Part shown: piece by piece, positions 17,043 to 25,393 of the stretch
Numbering within the stretch: position 1 is the first letter of the stretch
How the letters are laid out: every line of letters starts with the position of its first letter
DNA from: Bacillota bacterium
Lineage (GTDB): Bacteria > Bacillota > Clostridia > Acetivibrionales > JAEZXR01
Direction: 5' to 3'
DNA: 64,000 bases
Assembly: GCA_023419605.1 (NCBI GenBank)
Contig: JAEZXR010000143.1
Coordinates: 62,001 to 126,000, forward strand
Notes under the pieces: model-generated
Seen by the model: the letters and a program-made list of their open reading frames with translations, nothing else
Databases searched by the model: none
Told to the model about the DNA's origin: nothing
Position numbers and translations under genes: made by a program

Positions 17043-17059
17043 TTTGACTTTCTTTGACT
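17043..17059 (-). promoter_or_regulatory. CtsR operator
   Basis: AGTCAAA-GAA-AGTCAAA on the minus strand matches the known tandem heptad (RGTCAAA-NAN-RGTCAAA). It starts nine bases after the -10 box and covers the transcription start. Confidence 0.9.
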
Positions 17060-17068
17060 TTCATTTTT

Positions 17069-17097
17069 ATTATAAAATACTCTTCTCCACCAAGCAA
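17069..17097 (-). promoter_or_regulatory. Promoter of the ctsR operon
   Basis: TTGCTT (17092-17097) and TATAAT (17069-17074) on the minus strand with a 17-base spacer, directly upstream of the CtsR operator. Confidence 0.75.
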
Positions 17098-17170
17098 GGC
17101 AAAAATTTGCCGGATTCTATAAAAAAATATAGGTAATCCTGACTTATCATTAAAAATCATTGAATATTTA

Positions 17171-17374
17171 TTAATTGCTTCTTTTTTTATGAATTTTCTC
17201 TTTTTTTCCGTTCACTGGAGTCACTTCTTCCGAGACTTCTTCCAGATGCTGTGCCACTTGTCTCTGGCGGTCCGGAGTCATCCACTGGTCAAAGGAAGCG
17301 ATAAACTCCCCGTACTTGGTCACATCTTCAATTCTTTCATCCTTTATGTTGGTTTTATCCTTTTTGTTTGCCAT
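17171..17374 (-). CDS. Small hydrophilic protein of unknown function
   Basis: This 67-residue charged protein starts MANKKDKTNIKDERIEDVTK at ATG 17374, with GAGAGG five bases upstream. There is no signal peptide or membrane segment. A middle segment (FDQWMTPDRQRQVAQHLEEV) may form a helix and the tail is strongly basic. I do not recognise the family. It is flanked by the ctsR promoter region and a strong terminator, so it is probably a single-gene unit. The good ribosome site and non-overlap with other genes make it a real gene candidate. Confidence 0.55.
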   Translation of the reverse strand: MANKKDKTNIKDERIEDVTKYGEFIASFDQWMTPDRQRQVAQHLEEVSEEVTPVNGKKEKIHKKRSN

Positions 17375-17444
17375 AGAATCCTCTCCCTTCTGCGTTCAGT
17401 ATATTTTTTTCACTTCGAAAGGATTCTATGCACCCGACTAAAGA

Positions 17445-17494
17445 AAATGGAATGAGCCGGATTCATGCACGTGAATCCGGCTCATTCCATTTTG
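17445..17494 (-). terminator. Terminator of the small HTH gene at 17527
   Basis: A 22-base perfect stem (AAAATGGAATGAGCCGG... and its complement) with a six-base loop and TTTT on both strands, 33 bases after the minus-strand stop. Confidence 0.8.
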
Positions 17495-17526
17495 TGCCAA
17501 CATTAACACTTCTTCAATTAGGAGCA

Positions 17527-17754
17527 CTATATTTCTATGTATTCTTCAAAACAAAGCTGCTTCTGCATGCAAAATCTCATGATTGCTCCTACCAGTTTCT
17601 TGCCTCCACCTACACCTGTTGTCAAAAATCTGTGCAAGTGAGAAGGGTCTACACCCAATTCTCTTGCAAATCTGTTGTAATTGTCAGCACAATACGTCTT
17701 CATCAATTCATATGCCTTCTCACGATTTGCAGTCATATCATTCGTTTCCCCCAT
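17527..17754 (-). CDS. Small helix-turn-helix-like protein
   Basis: This 75-residue protein has a helical segment RFARELGVDPSHLHRFLTTG that looks like a helix-turn-helix, followed by a conserved-looking GVGGGKKLVGAIMRFC segment. It is probably a DNA-binding regulator, but the family is not recognised. Two starts are possible: ATG at 17754, and ATG at 17736, which has GGGGG about 11 bases upstream and may be the better one. It is divergent from the XRE regulator at 18107, with about 350 bases between. Confidence 0.6.
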   Translation of the reverse strand: MGETNDMTANREKAYELMKTYCADNYNRFARELGVDPSHLHRFLTTGVGGGKKLVGAIMRFCMQKQLCFEEYIEI

Positions 17755-17952
17755 TAATATTTACTATTTATTTACTATATTTTCATTATAGTTTCCTATT
17801 TGTCACATGTCAAGACTTTTATCTATAAAAGTTGCCATTTTGTCACTGTAATTATTTTGTAACAATTCCTACATATTTACTTAAGTCTTGGAAGGCTTTG
17901 GCCGATATATATATTTAACCATATAAATTTGTCTATATATTCATCAAATGGG

Positions 17953-17981
17953 TTGAGTTTAAATTCATTTTCAAATATAAT
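17953..17981 (+). promoter_or_regulatory. Promoter of the XRE gene
   Basis: TTGAGT (17953-17958) and TATAAT (17976-17981) with a 17-base spacer, about 125 bases before the XRE start. The rest of the AT-rich 17755-18106 gap shows no gene. Confidence 0.65.
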
Positions 17982-18106
17982 TGAATCGTGTGTATTTATA
18001 TACTTCGTAACGAATTACATAAGAACTAAAACAACAAAATTATTGCTAACAAAATTAATTACGGGATCATAAAATTTTGTTTATAGGCATTGAAAGCGAG
18101 GTGAGT

Positions 18107-18541
18107 ATGGTGTCATCTTTAGGGGAAAGACTCAGGTATCTGCGAGAACGCAAGTGCCTGAAGCAAGAAGATATTGCACAATATTTGAAAGTAAGTAGAA
18201 CGTCCATTTCCAAATATGAATCTGGCGACAGAGAACCGGATATCGACACAGTAAAGGCTCTAGCAAGATTCTACAATGTACCTGTAGATTTTATATTCGG
18301 ACTTACCGATTCACCATACTTATCCGACAAAGGTTCAGCCAATTCCTTAGAAAACGCCGGGGCTTTCGTTGCCGAGAGTCCTAAGGTTACTTATGAGGCA
18401 GGTATCGAGGATTTTATAAAAAGTGCAGATTTCCTACGTTTAGCAAAGAAGATAAAGGAAAACAATCTGGATATCAAGACCGTTGAAACAATTATTGACA
18501 ATATAATTCTACTTAATAAAAGCCAAAGCCCGCCTAGGTGA
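18107..18541 (+). CDS. XRE family transcriptional regulator
   Basis: This 144-residue repressor-type protein has an N-terminal Cro/CI helix-turn-helix at residues 3-57 (LGERLRYLRERKCLKQEDIA, then VSRTSISKYESGDREPD). The C-terminal half is helical without a recognised domain. ATG at 18107 has GAGGTGAGT immediately upstream at suitable spacing; ten further upstream codons in frame lack a site. It is convergent with the agrD-like unit and shares its terminator. A role in controlling that unit is possible from position only. Confidence 0.85.
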   Translation: MVSSLGERLRYLRERKCLKQEDIAQYLKVSRTSISKYESGDREPDIDTVKALARFYNVPVDFIFGLTDSPYLSDKGSANSLENAGAFVAESPKVTYEAGIEDFIKSADFLRLAKKIKENNLDIKTVETIIDNIILLNKSQSPPR

Positions 18542-18560
18542 AGGAGGGCTTTGGCTTTTA
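18517..18560. terminator. Bidirectional terminator between XRE and agrD-like genes
   Basis: AAAAGCCAAAGCCC (18519-18532) pairs with GGGCTTTGGCTTTT. The XRE stop codon is in its loop. T runs occur on both strands. Confidence 0.8.
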
Positions 18561-18573
18561 AAACCTTATTCAC

Positions 18574-18693
18574 TTATCTAAGGTTTTTGGGTACTTTGGG
18601 CTGGTAGGCAAGTATAAGGCAAGCTTGAGAAGCCACGGCCATTGCTAGCAGAGTTACCAATGTTCCAACGCTACCTAAAAGTTTCATTTTCAT
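18574..18693 (-). CDS. AgrD-like cyclic lactone autoinducer peptide precursor
   Basis: This 39-residue precursor has an amphipathic/hydrophobic leader (MKMKLLGSVGTLVTLLAMAV), then ASQACLILAYQPKVPKNLR. The single Cys25, the aromatic YQP and the KxPxxLR tail are the hallmark of clostridial AgrD peptides, which are trimmed and closed into a thiolactone ring starting at the Cys. ATG at 18693 has GGAGGTGG at ideal spacing. It follows the membrane protein gene by 19 bases in the same direction. No AgrB protease and no AgrA regulator lie within the window. The family call is strong; ring size is not determined. Confidence 0.88.
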   Translation of the reverse strand: MKMKLLGSVGTLVTLLAMAVASQACLILAYQPKVPKNLR

Positions 18694-18712
18694 AATACCA
18701 CCTCCATTTATA

Positions 18713-19528
18713 TTACTTGTTATATTCTCTACACAAAGATTTTGCCTGTTCAATTTGTCCTTTTTGCAGCAAAGTCTCAATAGATTCTATTGTGTTTCTT
18801 GCTTCTCTTTTACTGGTAATATACTCTTCTAAATCTTTTCGTATAATAGCATTCGTAAAAACAGACAACAGCTTAAAAAGTGAAAAATTTAAAACTGAAA
18901 ATAGACTAAACCCTCCTATGTAGACCCACCGCACATGACTATCCATAGCAGAGAAATTATTTAGAAATATTAAAAAGAATAAAAATTCTATTGATAACAA
19001 TAACGTCATAAATAAGAAAAAAACAACCCTTACCTCTTTATACTCCTTAATATTAAATAACACCTTATTCCAATTCCAAAGAGAAACAATCAGAAAAAGT
19101 TGCAGTCCTCTCATCGGTGTACTGTAAATTATTCTCCATGCATCACTATTTTGCATCTGCTCCACACTTATACCAGAAATAGTGAAGAAAATAGGCGCAT
19201 ACACCATTTCAATCGACAAAAGAGAACCATAAAGAATCAATGCATTTACAGCAGCTTTATACCATTTCATCTTATAGGTAATCATAAAAATAATTGTTAT
19301 GATTAGCATATTGATTAAAAAGAATACTACCATGTCAGGTAAAAGAGCCCTTAAAATAACTGAAGATGCAACCATAAAGGTTGTTGCAATAGCTAACCTG
19401 ATAACATTTATTTTATCATCCAAAAACAGATGTAGTTTTTCTCCTGTAATTAAAAAACATAAATATATGCTACATATCATTTCAGGAACAGAGACTGCTA
19501 AAATACTGAGCGGACTCATTTTATCCAT
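18713..19528 (-). CDS. AgrC-like membrane receptor lacking a kinase domain
   Basis: The 271-residue protein has six or seven hydrophobic segments over residues 5-220, like the sensor part of AgrC, then ends in a short helix LEEYITSKREARNTIESIETLLQKGQ... This resembles the second half of a Spo0B/AgrC dimerisation helix, but there is no phospho-accepting His and no ATPase domain. It is not AgrB: the His/Cys protease signature is absent. ATG at 19528 is taken; a TTG at 19540 and an ATG at 19519 are alternatives. The agrD-like gene follows by 19 bases. Function as a peptide receptor, exporter or decoy is inference. Confidence 0.65.
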   Translation of the reverse strand: MDKMSPLSILAVSVPEMICSIYLCFLITGEKLHLFLDDKINVIRLAIATTFMVASSVILRALLPDMVVFFLINMLIITIIFMITYKMKWYKAAVNALILYGSLLSIEMVYAPIFFTISGISVEQMQNSDAWRIIYSTPMRGLQLFLIVSLWNWNKVLFNIKEYKEVRVVFFLFMTLLLSIEFLFFLIFLNNFSAMDSHVRWVYIGGFSLFSVLNFSLFKLLSVFTNAIIRKDLEEYITSKREARNTIESIETLLQKGQIEQAKSLCREYNK

Positions 19529-19629
19529 TGTCCTATTCAACCCCCCATTTGTCCATCACAATGAGATCATTACCTTTTTATGTAAAATTTTCCATAAATC
19601 AACAGCACACGAAAAATATCTATACTTAA

Positions 19630-19658
19630 AATATACTATATTGCCGCCCTATTGTAAA
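19630..19658 (-). promoter_or_regulatory. Promoter of the receptor/AgrD-like operon
   Basis: TTTACA (19653-19658) and TATATT (19630-19635) on the minus strand with 17 bases between, about 100 bases before the first start codon. Confidence 0.55.
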
Positions 19659-19673
19659 GAATGTCTAAAAATT

Positions 19674-19708
19674 TTAAAAAAGGTGCCACAAAATTTTGCA
19701 GCACCTTT
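19674..19708 (-). terminator. Terminator of the EF-G-like gene
   Basis: AAAGGTGC...GCACCTTT stem with an AAAATTTT centre, then a six-base T run on the minus strand. Confidence 0.8.
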
Positions 19709-19721
19709 CTATGAAACTTAA

Positions 19722-21812
19722 TCATTCGTCTCCATTATCCTCAGTCATATTCTTCTTCGCCTCTTCGATTACCTTCTGGGCTACCATGGGCGGCGCCTCC
19801 TCATACCGTTCAAACCACAGCTTGAAGAATCCCCTTCCCTGGGTCATGGACCGCAGATCCGTGGCATACTTGAACATCTCCGCCTGGGGTACCTCGGCTA
19901 CCACCTGCTGGAGCCCGTTGTCCTGCGGATTCATCCCCAGGATTCTTCCCCTGCGTTTGTTAAGGTCACCGATGATGTCTCCCATGTAGCTTTCCGGCAC
20001 GTAAACCTCCGCGCGGGCAATAGGCTCCAGGAGAACCGGAGAAGCCTGAACCAAGCCCTTCTTATAGGCCAGTCGCGCAGCAATTTTAAATGCCATTTCC
20101 GAAGAGTCCACATCATGGTAGGACCCGTCCACCAGAACTGCTTTCAGGTTTACTACCGGGTACCCTGCCAGCACTCCCTTTTGCACACTTTCCTGCAAGC
20201 CCTTTTCCACCGCAGGATGGTACTGCTTCGGAACCGAACCGCCAAAGATCTTTTCTTCGAAGGTAAGCTCCTCTTTCTCTCCCGGCTCAAACTCGATCCA
20301 AACATGGCCGTACTGCCCATGACCGCCGGATTGCTTCTTATGCTTGCCTTCCACTTTAACTTTCTTACGGATGGTTTCCCTGTAGGGAACTCTTGGGTCC
20401 AGCAAATTAACGGACACGTTAAACTTGGATTTCAGCTTGCTTACGATAATATCCAAATGCTGTTCACCTACTCCGGAGATCAGCGTCTGGTGGGTTTCCG
20501 TATTGGTAGTCACCTTGAAGGTGGGGTCCTCGTCCTGCAGCCGATGCAGGCCTGAGCTTATCTTTTCCTCATCCCCCTTGGCTTTGGGTTCAACGGCCAG
20601 AGAGATGGCAGGCTCGGGGAAAACGATAGGATCCAGGAGAATGGGTTTGCCCGCATCACATAAAGTGTCATTGGTATTGGTAAACTGAAGTTTTGCCACG
20701 GCTCCGATATCTCCGGCCACCAGCTTATCAACGGGTATTTGTTTTTTTCCTCGTAAAATAAATATCTGCGATATTTTTTCCTGTTTTTCGCTCACGGAGT
20801 TATAGACAGGGGTATTTGATTTAAGTGTACCCGAATAGACACGTAAAATTGAAATCTTACCTACGAAGGGATCTGCAATGGTTTTAAACACAAGGACAGA
20901 AAGAGGTCCTGCTGCATCCGCTTTGAATTCTATACGCTCCTCGGTATCCGGCTTTCTTCCTTTTACTACCGGATTCTCATTGGGGCAGGGCATATATTCG
21001 ACGAGGGCATCCATAAAAGACTGTACTCCCTGGTTGTTGATAGAGGAACCACAGAACACGGGTACAACGGAACCGTCGCAAATCCCGACTTTTAAACCCT
21101 TATGAAATTCTTCCTGCGTAAATTCTTCTCCGGCAAAATATTTCTCCATCAGAGCTTCATCGGTTTCGGCGATGACCTCATTGAGGGAGTCTCTTATTTT
21201 TGAAATTTGATCCTGCAGATTTGCAGGAATGGATATGTCTGTCAGTTTATCCTTTTCGAATTTTTTGGCTTTCATATCGATGATGTCAACAAACCCTACA
21301 AACTTTTGATCCTCTACAATGGGCACCTGAAAAGCGACAACACTTTTCCCGAAGGTTTCGTTCATCTGGTTCAAGACGTTGAAGAAGTTGGCGTTTTCGT
21401 CATCCATCTTATTGACAAAGATGACTCTGGGTATTTTTTCTTCCCTGGCATACTCCCATGCCTTTTCAGTACCTACTGCAATTCCGCTCTTTGCCGAAAC
21501 GAGGATAACGGCACCGTCTGCAACCCGCAGTCCCTGTTTCACTTCTCCGACAAAGTCAAAATATCCGGGAGTATCAATTATATTTACCTTATAATCCTTC
21601 CACTCGTAGGGCCCTATGGCCGTACTGATGGAAATCTTTCTTTTAATTTCCTCCGGATCATAGTCAAGCGTAGAAGTTCCGTCCGCTACCTTTCCAAACC
21701 TGTCAAGTACTCCCGTGTTAAACATCATAGCCTCTGCAAGGGTGGTTTTTCCTGCACCGCCATGACCCATCAAACACAAATTTCGTATTTTCTCAGTGGT
21801 ATAGTCTTTCAT
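19722..21812 (-). CDS. Elongation factor G-like GTPase
   Basis: This is a 696-residue translational GTPase with EF-G domain order: G domain (G1 GHGGAGKTTL near 15, G3 DTPGYFDF near 80, G4 NKMD near 134), domain II, III, a domain IV (residues about 470-590, HGQYGHVWIEFEPG) and V. The G1 loop differs from the canonical AHIDAGKTT of housekeeping EF-G, and the gene stands alone rather than in the str operon. It is thus best read as the EF-G-like paralogue common in Clostridia, not the main fusA. ATG at 21812 follows GAGGGGG by seven bases. Its exact role in translation is not known. Confidence 0.9.
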   Translation of the reverse strand: MKDYTTEKIRNLCLMGHGGAGKTTLAEAMMFNTGVLDRFGKVADGTSTLDYDPEEIKRKISISTAIGPYEWKDYKVNIIDTPGYFDFVGEVKQGLRVADGAVILVSAKSGIAVGTEKAWEYAREEKIPRVIFVNKMDDENANFFNVLNQMNETFGKSVVAFQVPIVEDQKFVGFVDIIDMKAKKFEKDKLTDISIPANLQDQISKIRDSLNEVIAETDEALMEKYFAGEEFTQEEFHKGLKVGICDGSVVPVFCGSSINNQGVQSFMDALVEYMPCPNENPVVKGRKPDTEERIEFKADAAGPLSVLVFKTIADPFVGKISILRVYSGTLKSNTPVYNSVSEKQEKISQIFILRGKKQIPVDKLVAGDIGAVAKLQFTNTNDTLCDAGKPILLDPIVFPEPAISLAVEPKAKGDEEKISSGLHRLQDEDPTFKVTTNTETHQTLISGVGEQHLDIIVSKLKSKFNVSVNLLDPRVPYRETIRKKVKVEGKHKKQSGGHGQYGHVWIEFEPGEKEELTFEEKIFGGSVPKQYHPAVEKGLQESVQKGVLAGYPVVNLKAVLVDGSYHDVDSSEMAFKIAARLAYKKGLVQASPVLLEPIARAEVYVPESYMGDIIGDLNKRRGRILGMNPQDNGLQQVVAEVPQAEMFKYATDLRSMTQGRGFFKLWFERYEEAPPMVAQKVIEEAKKNMTEDNGDE

Positions 21813-22163
21813 AAGTATTCCCCCTCATTAATTAATCAAGTGGACACGATGCTGTTGTTCTTTGCTGAAACTAAGATGACAGTATCATTAATACTTTGAA
21901 TTTTAGTAAATATGACTAAATTTCCCACAAAAATTACGTTCGTTTTCAGGCATCCTCTCCTTTACATATATTTACTATTCGATATTTTTTCTGTTTCTCC
22001 TCTTTATTTTTTTAAAATTTCAAATAATTTTAACGAACTCTATTTCATTTGGAACCTTTTATTTCCCAGCAATTTCCTGACGGTCTTCCTCCATCGATCC
22101 GCCTTTTTTACCGTATCTATTAATGTTCCACTTTCTTCCAAATTATTTTCTATCGAAATTCCC

Positions 22164-22221
22164 TTCACAAATTTCCTTATTTATACTATACTAAGTTTGA
22201 TAAACATTTAACAAACTTAGT
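22164..22221 (+). promoter_or_regulatory. Promoter with overlapping inverted-repeat operator of the alcohol dehydrogenase
   Basis: TTCACA (22164-22169) and TATACT (22187-22192) are 17 bases apart. A perfect repeat ACTAAGTTTG (22190-22199) / CAAACTTAGT (22212-22221) begins inside the -10 box, so a repressor bound there would block RNA polymerase. The rest of 21813-22163 is AT-rich and empty. Confidence 0.6.
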
Positions 22222-22295
22222 ATCTTTCCCCTTCATTTAGATAGCGGAAAGATCCAATCATATTTTATCTATTTTTGTAGTAGGAGGTACTATTT

Positions 22296-23495
22296 ATGTG
22301 GGAAAAAACAATACCCATTGATCAGGTAAGAGAAATCCGCTGCAAGACAACGGCTTACCTCGGAGTAGGTGCAATGGAAAAAATGTTTGACATTGCGAAG
22401 GAACTGAAGAAAATGGGCGTAACCAAAATCATTGCAGTAACCGGAAAAGCTGCCTATAAGACGACGGGAGCCTGGGATTATGTTGAAAAGGCCTGTGCTG
22501 AAAATGGGATCCGTTGGACTCTCTACAACAAAATTTCTCCGAACCCCTCTTCCATTGATGTAGATGAGGCTACGGAACTGGCGCGGAGCTTCGGTGCCGA
22601 AGCTGTTATCGGTATCGGCGGTGGAAGTCCTATCGATGCGGCAAAAAGTGTTGCCATCATGGTGAATTATCCGCAGCACACTACGGCTGATTTGTACGAA
22701 TACAAGTTCACACCGGAAAAGGCTCTTCCTTTGATTGCCATCAATACCACTCATGGAACAGGAACTGAAGTAGACCGTTTTGCTGTAGTCAGCATTCTTG
22801 AGAAAGAATATAAACCGGCCATTGCCTATGACATATCCTATCCCCTGTACGCCATCGATGATCCTAAACTCATGACAGGGCTGCCGGCCAATCAAACCAC
22901 CTATACCACCGTCGATGCCATCAATCATATTGTCGAAGCATGTACGACCGTCGTTGCCAGCCCTTACACCATTATGCTGGCAAAGGAAACCGTCCGTCTT
23001 ATCGAACAGTATCTCCCGAAGGCCCTGGAAAACGGTGAAGATTTGGAAGCCAGATACTATCTGCTCTATGCATCCCTGATCGCAGGAATTTGCTTCGATA
23101 ATGGAATGCTGCACCTGACCCATGCCCTGGAGCACCCCTTAAGTGCAGTAAAACCGGACCTTGCTCACGGTTTGGGACTGGCAGTTCTTCTTCCCTCCAT
23201 TGTCCGGAACATCTACCCGGCTTGCGGAGCTGTCCTCAGCGATGTTCTGGCACCTCTGGTTCCCGGATTGACCGGTGACGCGTCAGAAGCGGAAAAAGCG
23301 GCTGCCGGTGTAAAGAAATGGCTGTCCAGCGTGGGAATCAAAGATACCCTTTCTACCCTGGGTTACACTCAGGCCGATGTTGCAAAGCTCACAAAACTGG
23401 CATTTACAACACCGAGTCTCGACCTTCTGCTGGGAATGTCTCCGGTAAAGGCTACCGAGGAACTGGTATCCAGAATTTATTCCGAATCTCTGTAA
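22296..23495 (+). CDS. Iron-containing alcohol dehydrogenase
   Basis: This is a 399-residue NAD(P)-dependent group III alcohol dehydrogenase that reduces aldehydes in fermentation. GIGGGSPIDAAK near residue 108 binds the cofactor. DAINHIVEAC, HLTHALEHPL and DLAHGLGL supply the iron ligands. Length fits the short, stand-alone family without the acetaldehyde dehydrogenase part. ATG at 22296 follows TAGGAGG. It is monocistronic, with an operator-bearing promoter and a terminator. The substrate (ethanol, butanol or another alcohol) cannot be set from sequence. Confidence 0.92.
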   Translation: MWEKTIPIDQVREIRCKTTAYLGVGAMEKMFDIAKELKKMGVTKIIAVTGKAAYKTTGAWDYVEKACAENGIRWTLYNKISPNPSSIDVDEATELARSFGAEAVIGIGGGSPIDAAKSVAIMVNYPQHTTADLYEYKFTPEKALPLIAINTTHGTGTEVDRFAVVSILEKEYKPAIAYDISYPLYAIDDPKLMTGLPANQTTYTTVDAINHIVEACTTVVASPYTIMLAKETVRLIEQYLPKALENGEDLEARYYLLYASLIAGICFDNGMLHLTHALEHPLSAVKPDLAHGLGLAVLLPSIVRNIYPACGAVLSDVLAPLVPGLTGDASEAEKAAAGVKKWLSSVGIKDTLSTLGYTQADVAKLTKLAFTTPSLDLLLGMSPVKATEELVSRIYSESL

Positions 23496-23509
23496 TAGAC
23501 ATAAAAAAT

Positions 23510-23554
23510 GAAGGCAAGGCAATCCGTGAATATTCCGGTTGTCTTGCCTTTTAT
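23510..23554 (+). terminator. Terminator of the alcohol dehydrogenase gene
   Basis: AAGGCAAGGCAA...TTGTCTTGCCTT stem followed by TTATT. Confidence 0.75.
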
Positions 23555-23611
23555 TCATTTTAGGGAAAATAAGGGTCAGAGAACAAAAAAATAAGGGTTT
23601 CACATATAAAA

Positions 23612-25042
23612 CTATTTCTGAGTAAGTCCATCTTTCTCTTTCTTGGCATTCCCTGAAACGACCATACCCAAATCAATAATCAGCTTACCGTCCTCTACAG
23701 AGAACACTCGTCTTCTAGCATATACCGTATTTGTCATTTTTTCTTTCACAAGATTCATTCTCCGGTATACCGACAACAGAAGTCCTATAAGCAGCATGTT
23801 AACGATGAATCCCGCAGATCCATAGGAAATAAAAGGTAGAGCCACCGAAAATGGCATTATGATCCCCAGATTGGAAACAAGATAAAAAATGATCTGCCCT
23901 GTTATTGCAAGACAAACGGAAAGGGAAACAAAAAAACCATAAGAGTTTTTTTGTTTTAGTACGGAAATAAACATGCGTACAATAAGAATCAGCAGCACAA
24001 CAACGATAGCGAGTCCGGGGATATACCCCAACCGGGCCATGACATAGGTAAGCGAAAAATCAGTGGACCAACCCGGCAGAAACCGGTCAATACGCATACC
24101 GGCAAGGTCTCCACTCAGTACTGCCTCCCCGAAAGGCCGTAAAGCAGCAACCAGCCGCCGTACCATGAGGTATTGATACCCACCTCCCTGCGGGTCCGAC
24201 TGCGGGTCCAACATAACAGCCAACCGCTGTCTATCATAGGGAGAGTTGTTTATCCTAATAAATAACAGCATGGCTGCAACGGCTACCGGAACATACACAA
24301 TGGTAAGGCCTACCTTTTTATCTCCACCAAAAAAACCTTTTTTAATGGCAACCGTTAAAATAATCAAGCAGGAGACCGTAAGCAAAAAGAAACCGGAGGA
24401 TGTGGGGGCCAGAAGACACAACAAAGCAGCACCTGCATAGAAAGCACCTGAAGCAATAATTCCCGGATACCCCTTGTTTCTAAAACCCCCAATGATTGCC
24501 GCAAATACCGGGATAAAGAGCAATGCGGAATAATACACATGCTTGTGAGCCCCATTCTTCCTGGAAAAAAGCATAAATCCTGCAAGGGTTGCTCCCACTA
24601 GCAAGAAGTACACACGCTTTGAATAGCGTCCAAGCACTGTATAATCAAAAAAGTATGCGCAAATAAACACAATGATTCCTATGGGCGCGTAGAAAAGAAA
24701 ATGGGAAAACACAGAGGAATTGTAGGAGTTTACCCGTGACAGAAGGAATTGTACGGCACCTCCGATTATAACCAGAATCAAGGCCAGTGACAGGATGGAC
24801 CATTCCGTTTTGGGCTGGTGGGCCTTATCCAACTGTTTGCCTATCGAGACAGGATCACCCATCTGCTCCACTGCCTTTAGGGCCGCCGTTGCCTCGTCAA
24901 AGCCTTGCTTTATGTATTCACTTTTTTGATCTTCAATATGGTCTGAAAGCTCTCCTACTATATCCTTATGGATGCCTTTAAAGCGAATTTGTTTACAAAC
25001 CGTTTGTAAAAACTCCCGTACACATTGATCAGATGCCTGCAT
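23612..25042 (-). CDS. FtsW/RodA/SpoVE family protein with N-terminal permease-prefix domain
   Basis: This 476-residue membrane protein starts with a cytosolic helical prefix (residues 1-75, CVREFLQTVCKQIRFKGIHKD) as found before transporters paired with PadR. It then has about ten membrane helices of the SEDS type, the family of lipid II polymerases. STDFSLTYVMARLGYIPG near residue 345 is the conserved loop with the catalytic-type Asp, though the usual Glu pair after it is replaced. ATG at 25042 follows GGAGGG, and the gene overlaps the padR gene by 14 bases, so expression is coupled. Whether it polymerises peptidoglycan is uncertain. Confidence 0.82.
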   Translation of the reverse strand: MQASDQCVREFLQTVCKQIRFKGIHKDIVGELSDHIEDQKSEYIKQGFDEATAALKAVEQMGDPVSIGKQLDKAHQPKTEWSILSLALILVIIGGAVQFLLSRVNSYNSSVFSHFLFYAPIGIIVFICAYFFDYTVLGRYSKRVYFLLVGATLAGFMLFSRKNGAHKHVYYSALLFIPVFAAIIGGFRNKGYPGIIASGAFYAGAALLCLLAPTSSGFFLLTVSCLIILTVAIKKGFFGGDKKVGLTIVYVPVAVAAMLLFIRINNSPYDRQRLAVMLDPQSDPQGGGYQYLMVRRLVAALRPFGEAVLSGDLAGMRIDRFLPGWSTDFSLTYVMARLGYIPGLAIVVVLLILIVRMFISVLKQKNSYGFFVSLSVCLAITGQIIFYLVSNLGIIMPFSVALPFISYGSAGFIVNMLLIGLLLSVYRRMNLVKEKMTNTVYARRRVFSVEDGKLIIDLGMVVSGNAKKEKDGLTQK

Positions 25043-25373
25043 AGTTTAGCCCTCCCAACACCTCATTAACCGCAGTTGTATATGCTGTCCACTCGGTTTT
25101 TTTCTCCTCCAGCAGTTTAGTGCCGGCTTTTGTAATACGATAGTATTTGCGAGGTCTTACACTTTCCAGTTCCGCATCGTAGGATTCGATCATGCCCTGC
25201 TGTTCCAGTGTGTGCAGGATCGGATAGAGTGTCCCTGCTTTCAGCGTAAAAATATTTTGAGAACGCCGCTCTAATTCCTCTATCATTTGATATCCGTACA
25301 TATCGCCGCTTTTCAGCAGGCCGAGTATCAATAGGGTGGTACTTCCTGACATAAGACTTTTATCGATTTTCAT
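25029..25373 (-). CDS. PadR family transcriptional regulator
   Basis: This 114-residue winged-helix regulator starts MKIDKSLMSGSTTLLILGLL, contains YGYQMIEELERRS and the wing segment LKAGTLYPILHTLEQQGMIE, and ends with RPRKYYRITKAGTKLLEEK, the full PadR pattern. ATG at 25373 has GGAG seven bases upstream; the open frame upstream is the operator itself. It lies upstream of and overlaps the SEDS-type gene, a recurrent PadR-effector pairing. It is probably autoregulated through the 50-bp palindrome that covers its promoter. Confidence 0.92.
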   Translation of the reverse strand: MKIDKSLMSGSTTLLILGLLKSGDMYGYQMIEELERRSQNIFTLKAGTLYPILHTLEQQGMIESYDAELESVRPRKYYRITKAGTKLLEEKKTEWTAYTTAVNEVLGGLNYAGI

Positions 25374-25393
25374 GTTCCATCTCCTCAAAAAAG

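Noticed and set aside
18713..19528. AgrB protease next to the AgrD-like gene
   Set aside because: The protein lacks the AgrB His/Cys signature and has an AgrC-like helix count and tail; it was called receptor-like instead.
19722..21812. Ribosomal-protection tetracycline resistance protein (TetM type)
   Set aside because: Sequence motifs and the full-length EF-G domain pattern fit the EF-G-like paralogue; TetM-specific features were not seen.
22290..23135. 281-codon minus-strand ORF opposite the alcohol dehydrogenase
   Set aside because: Shadow of the real gene; composition is atypical and no motif is seen.
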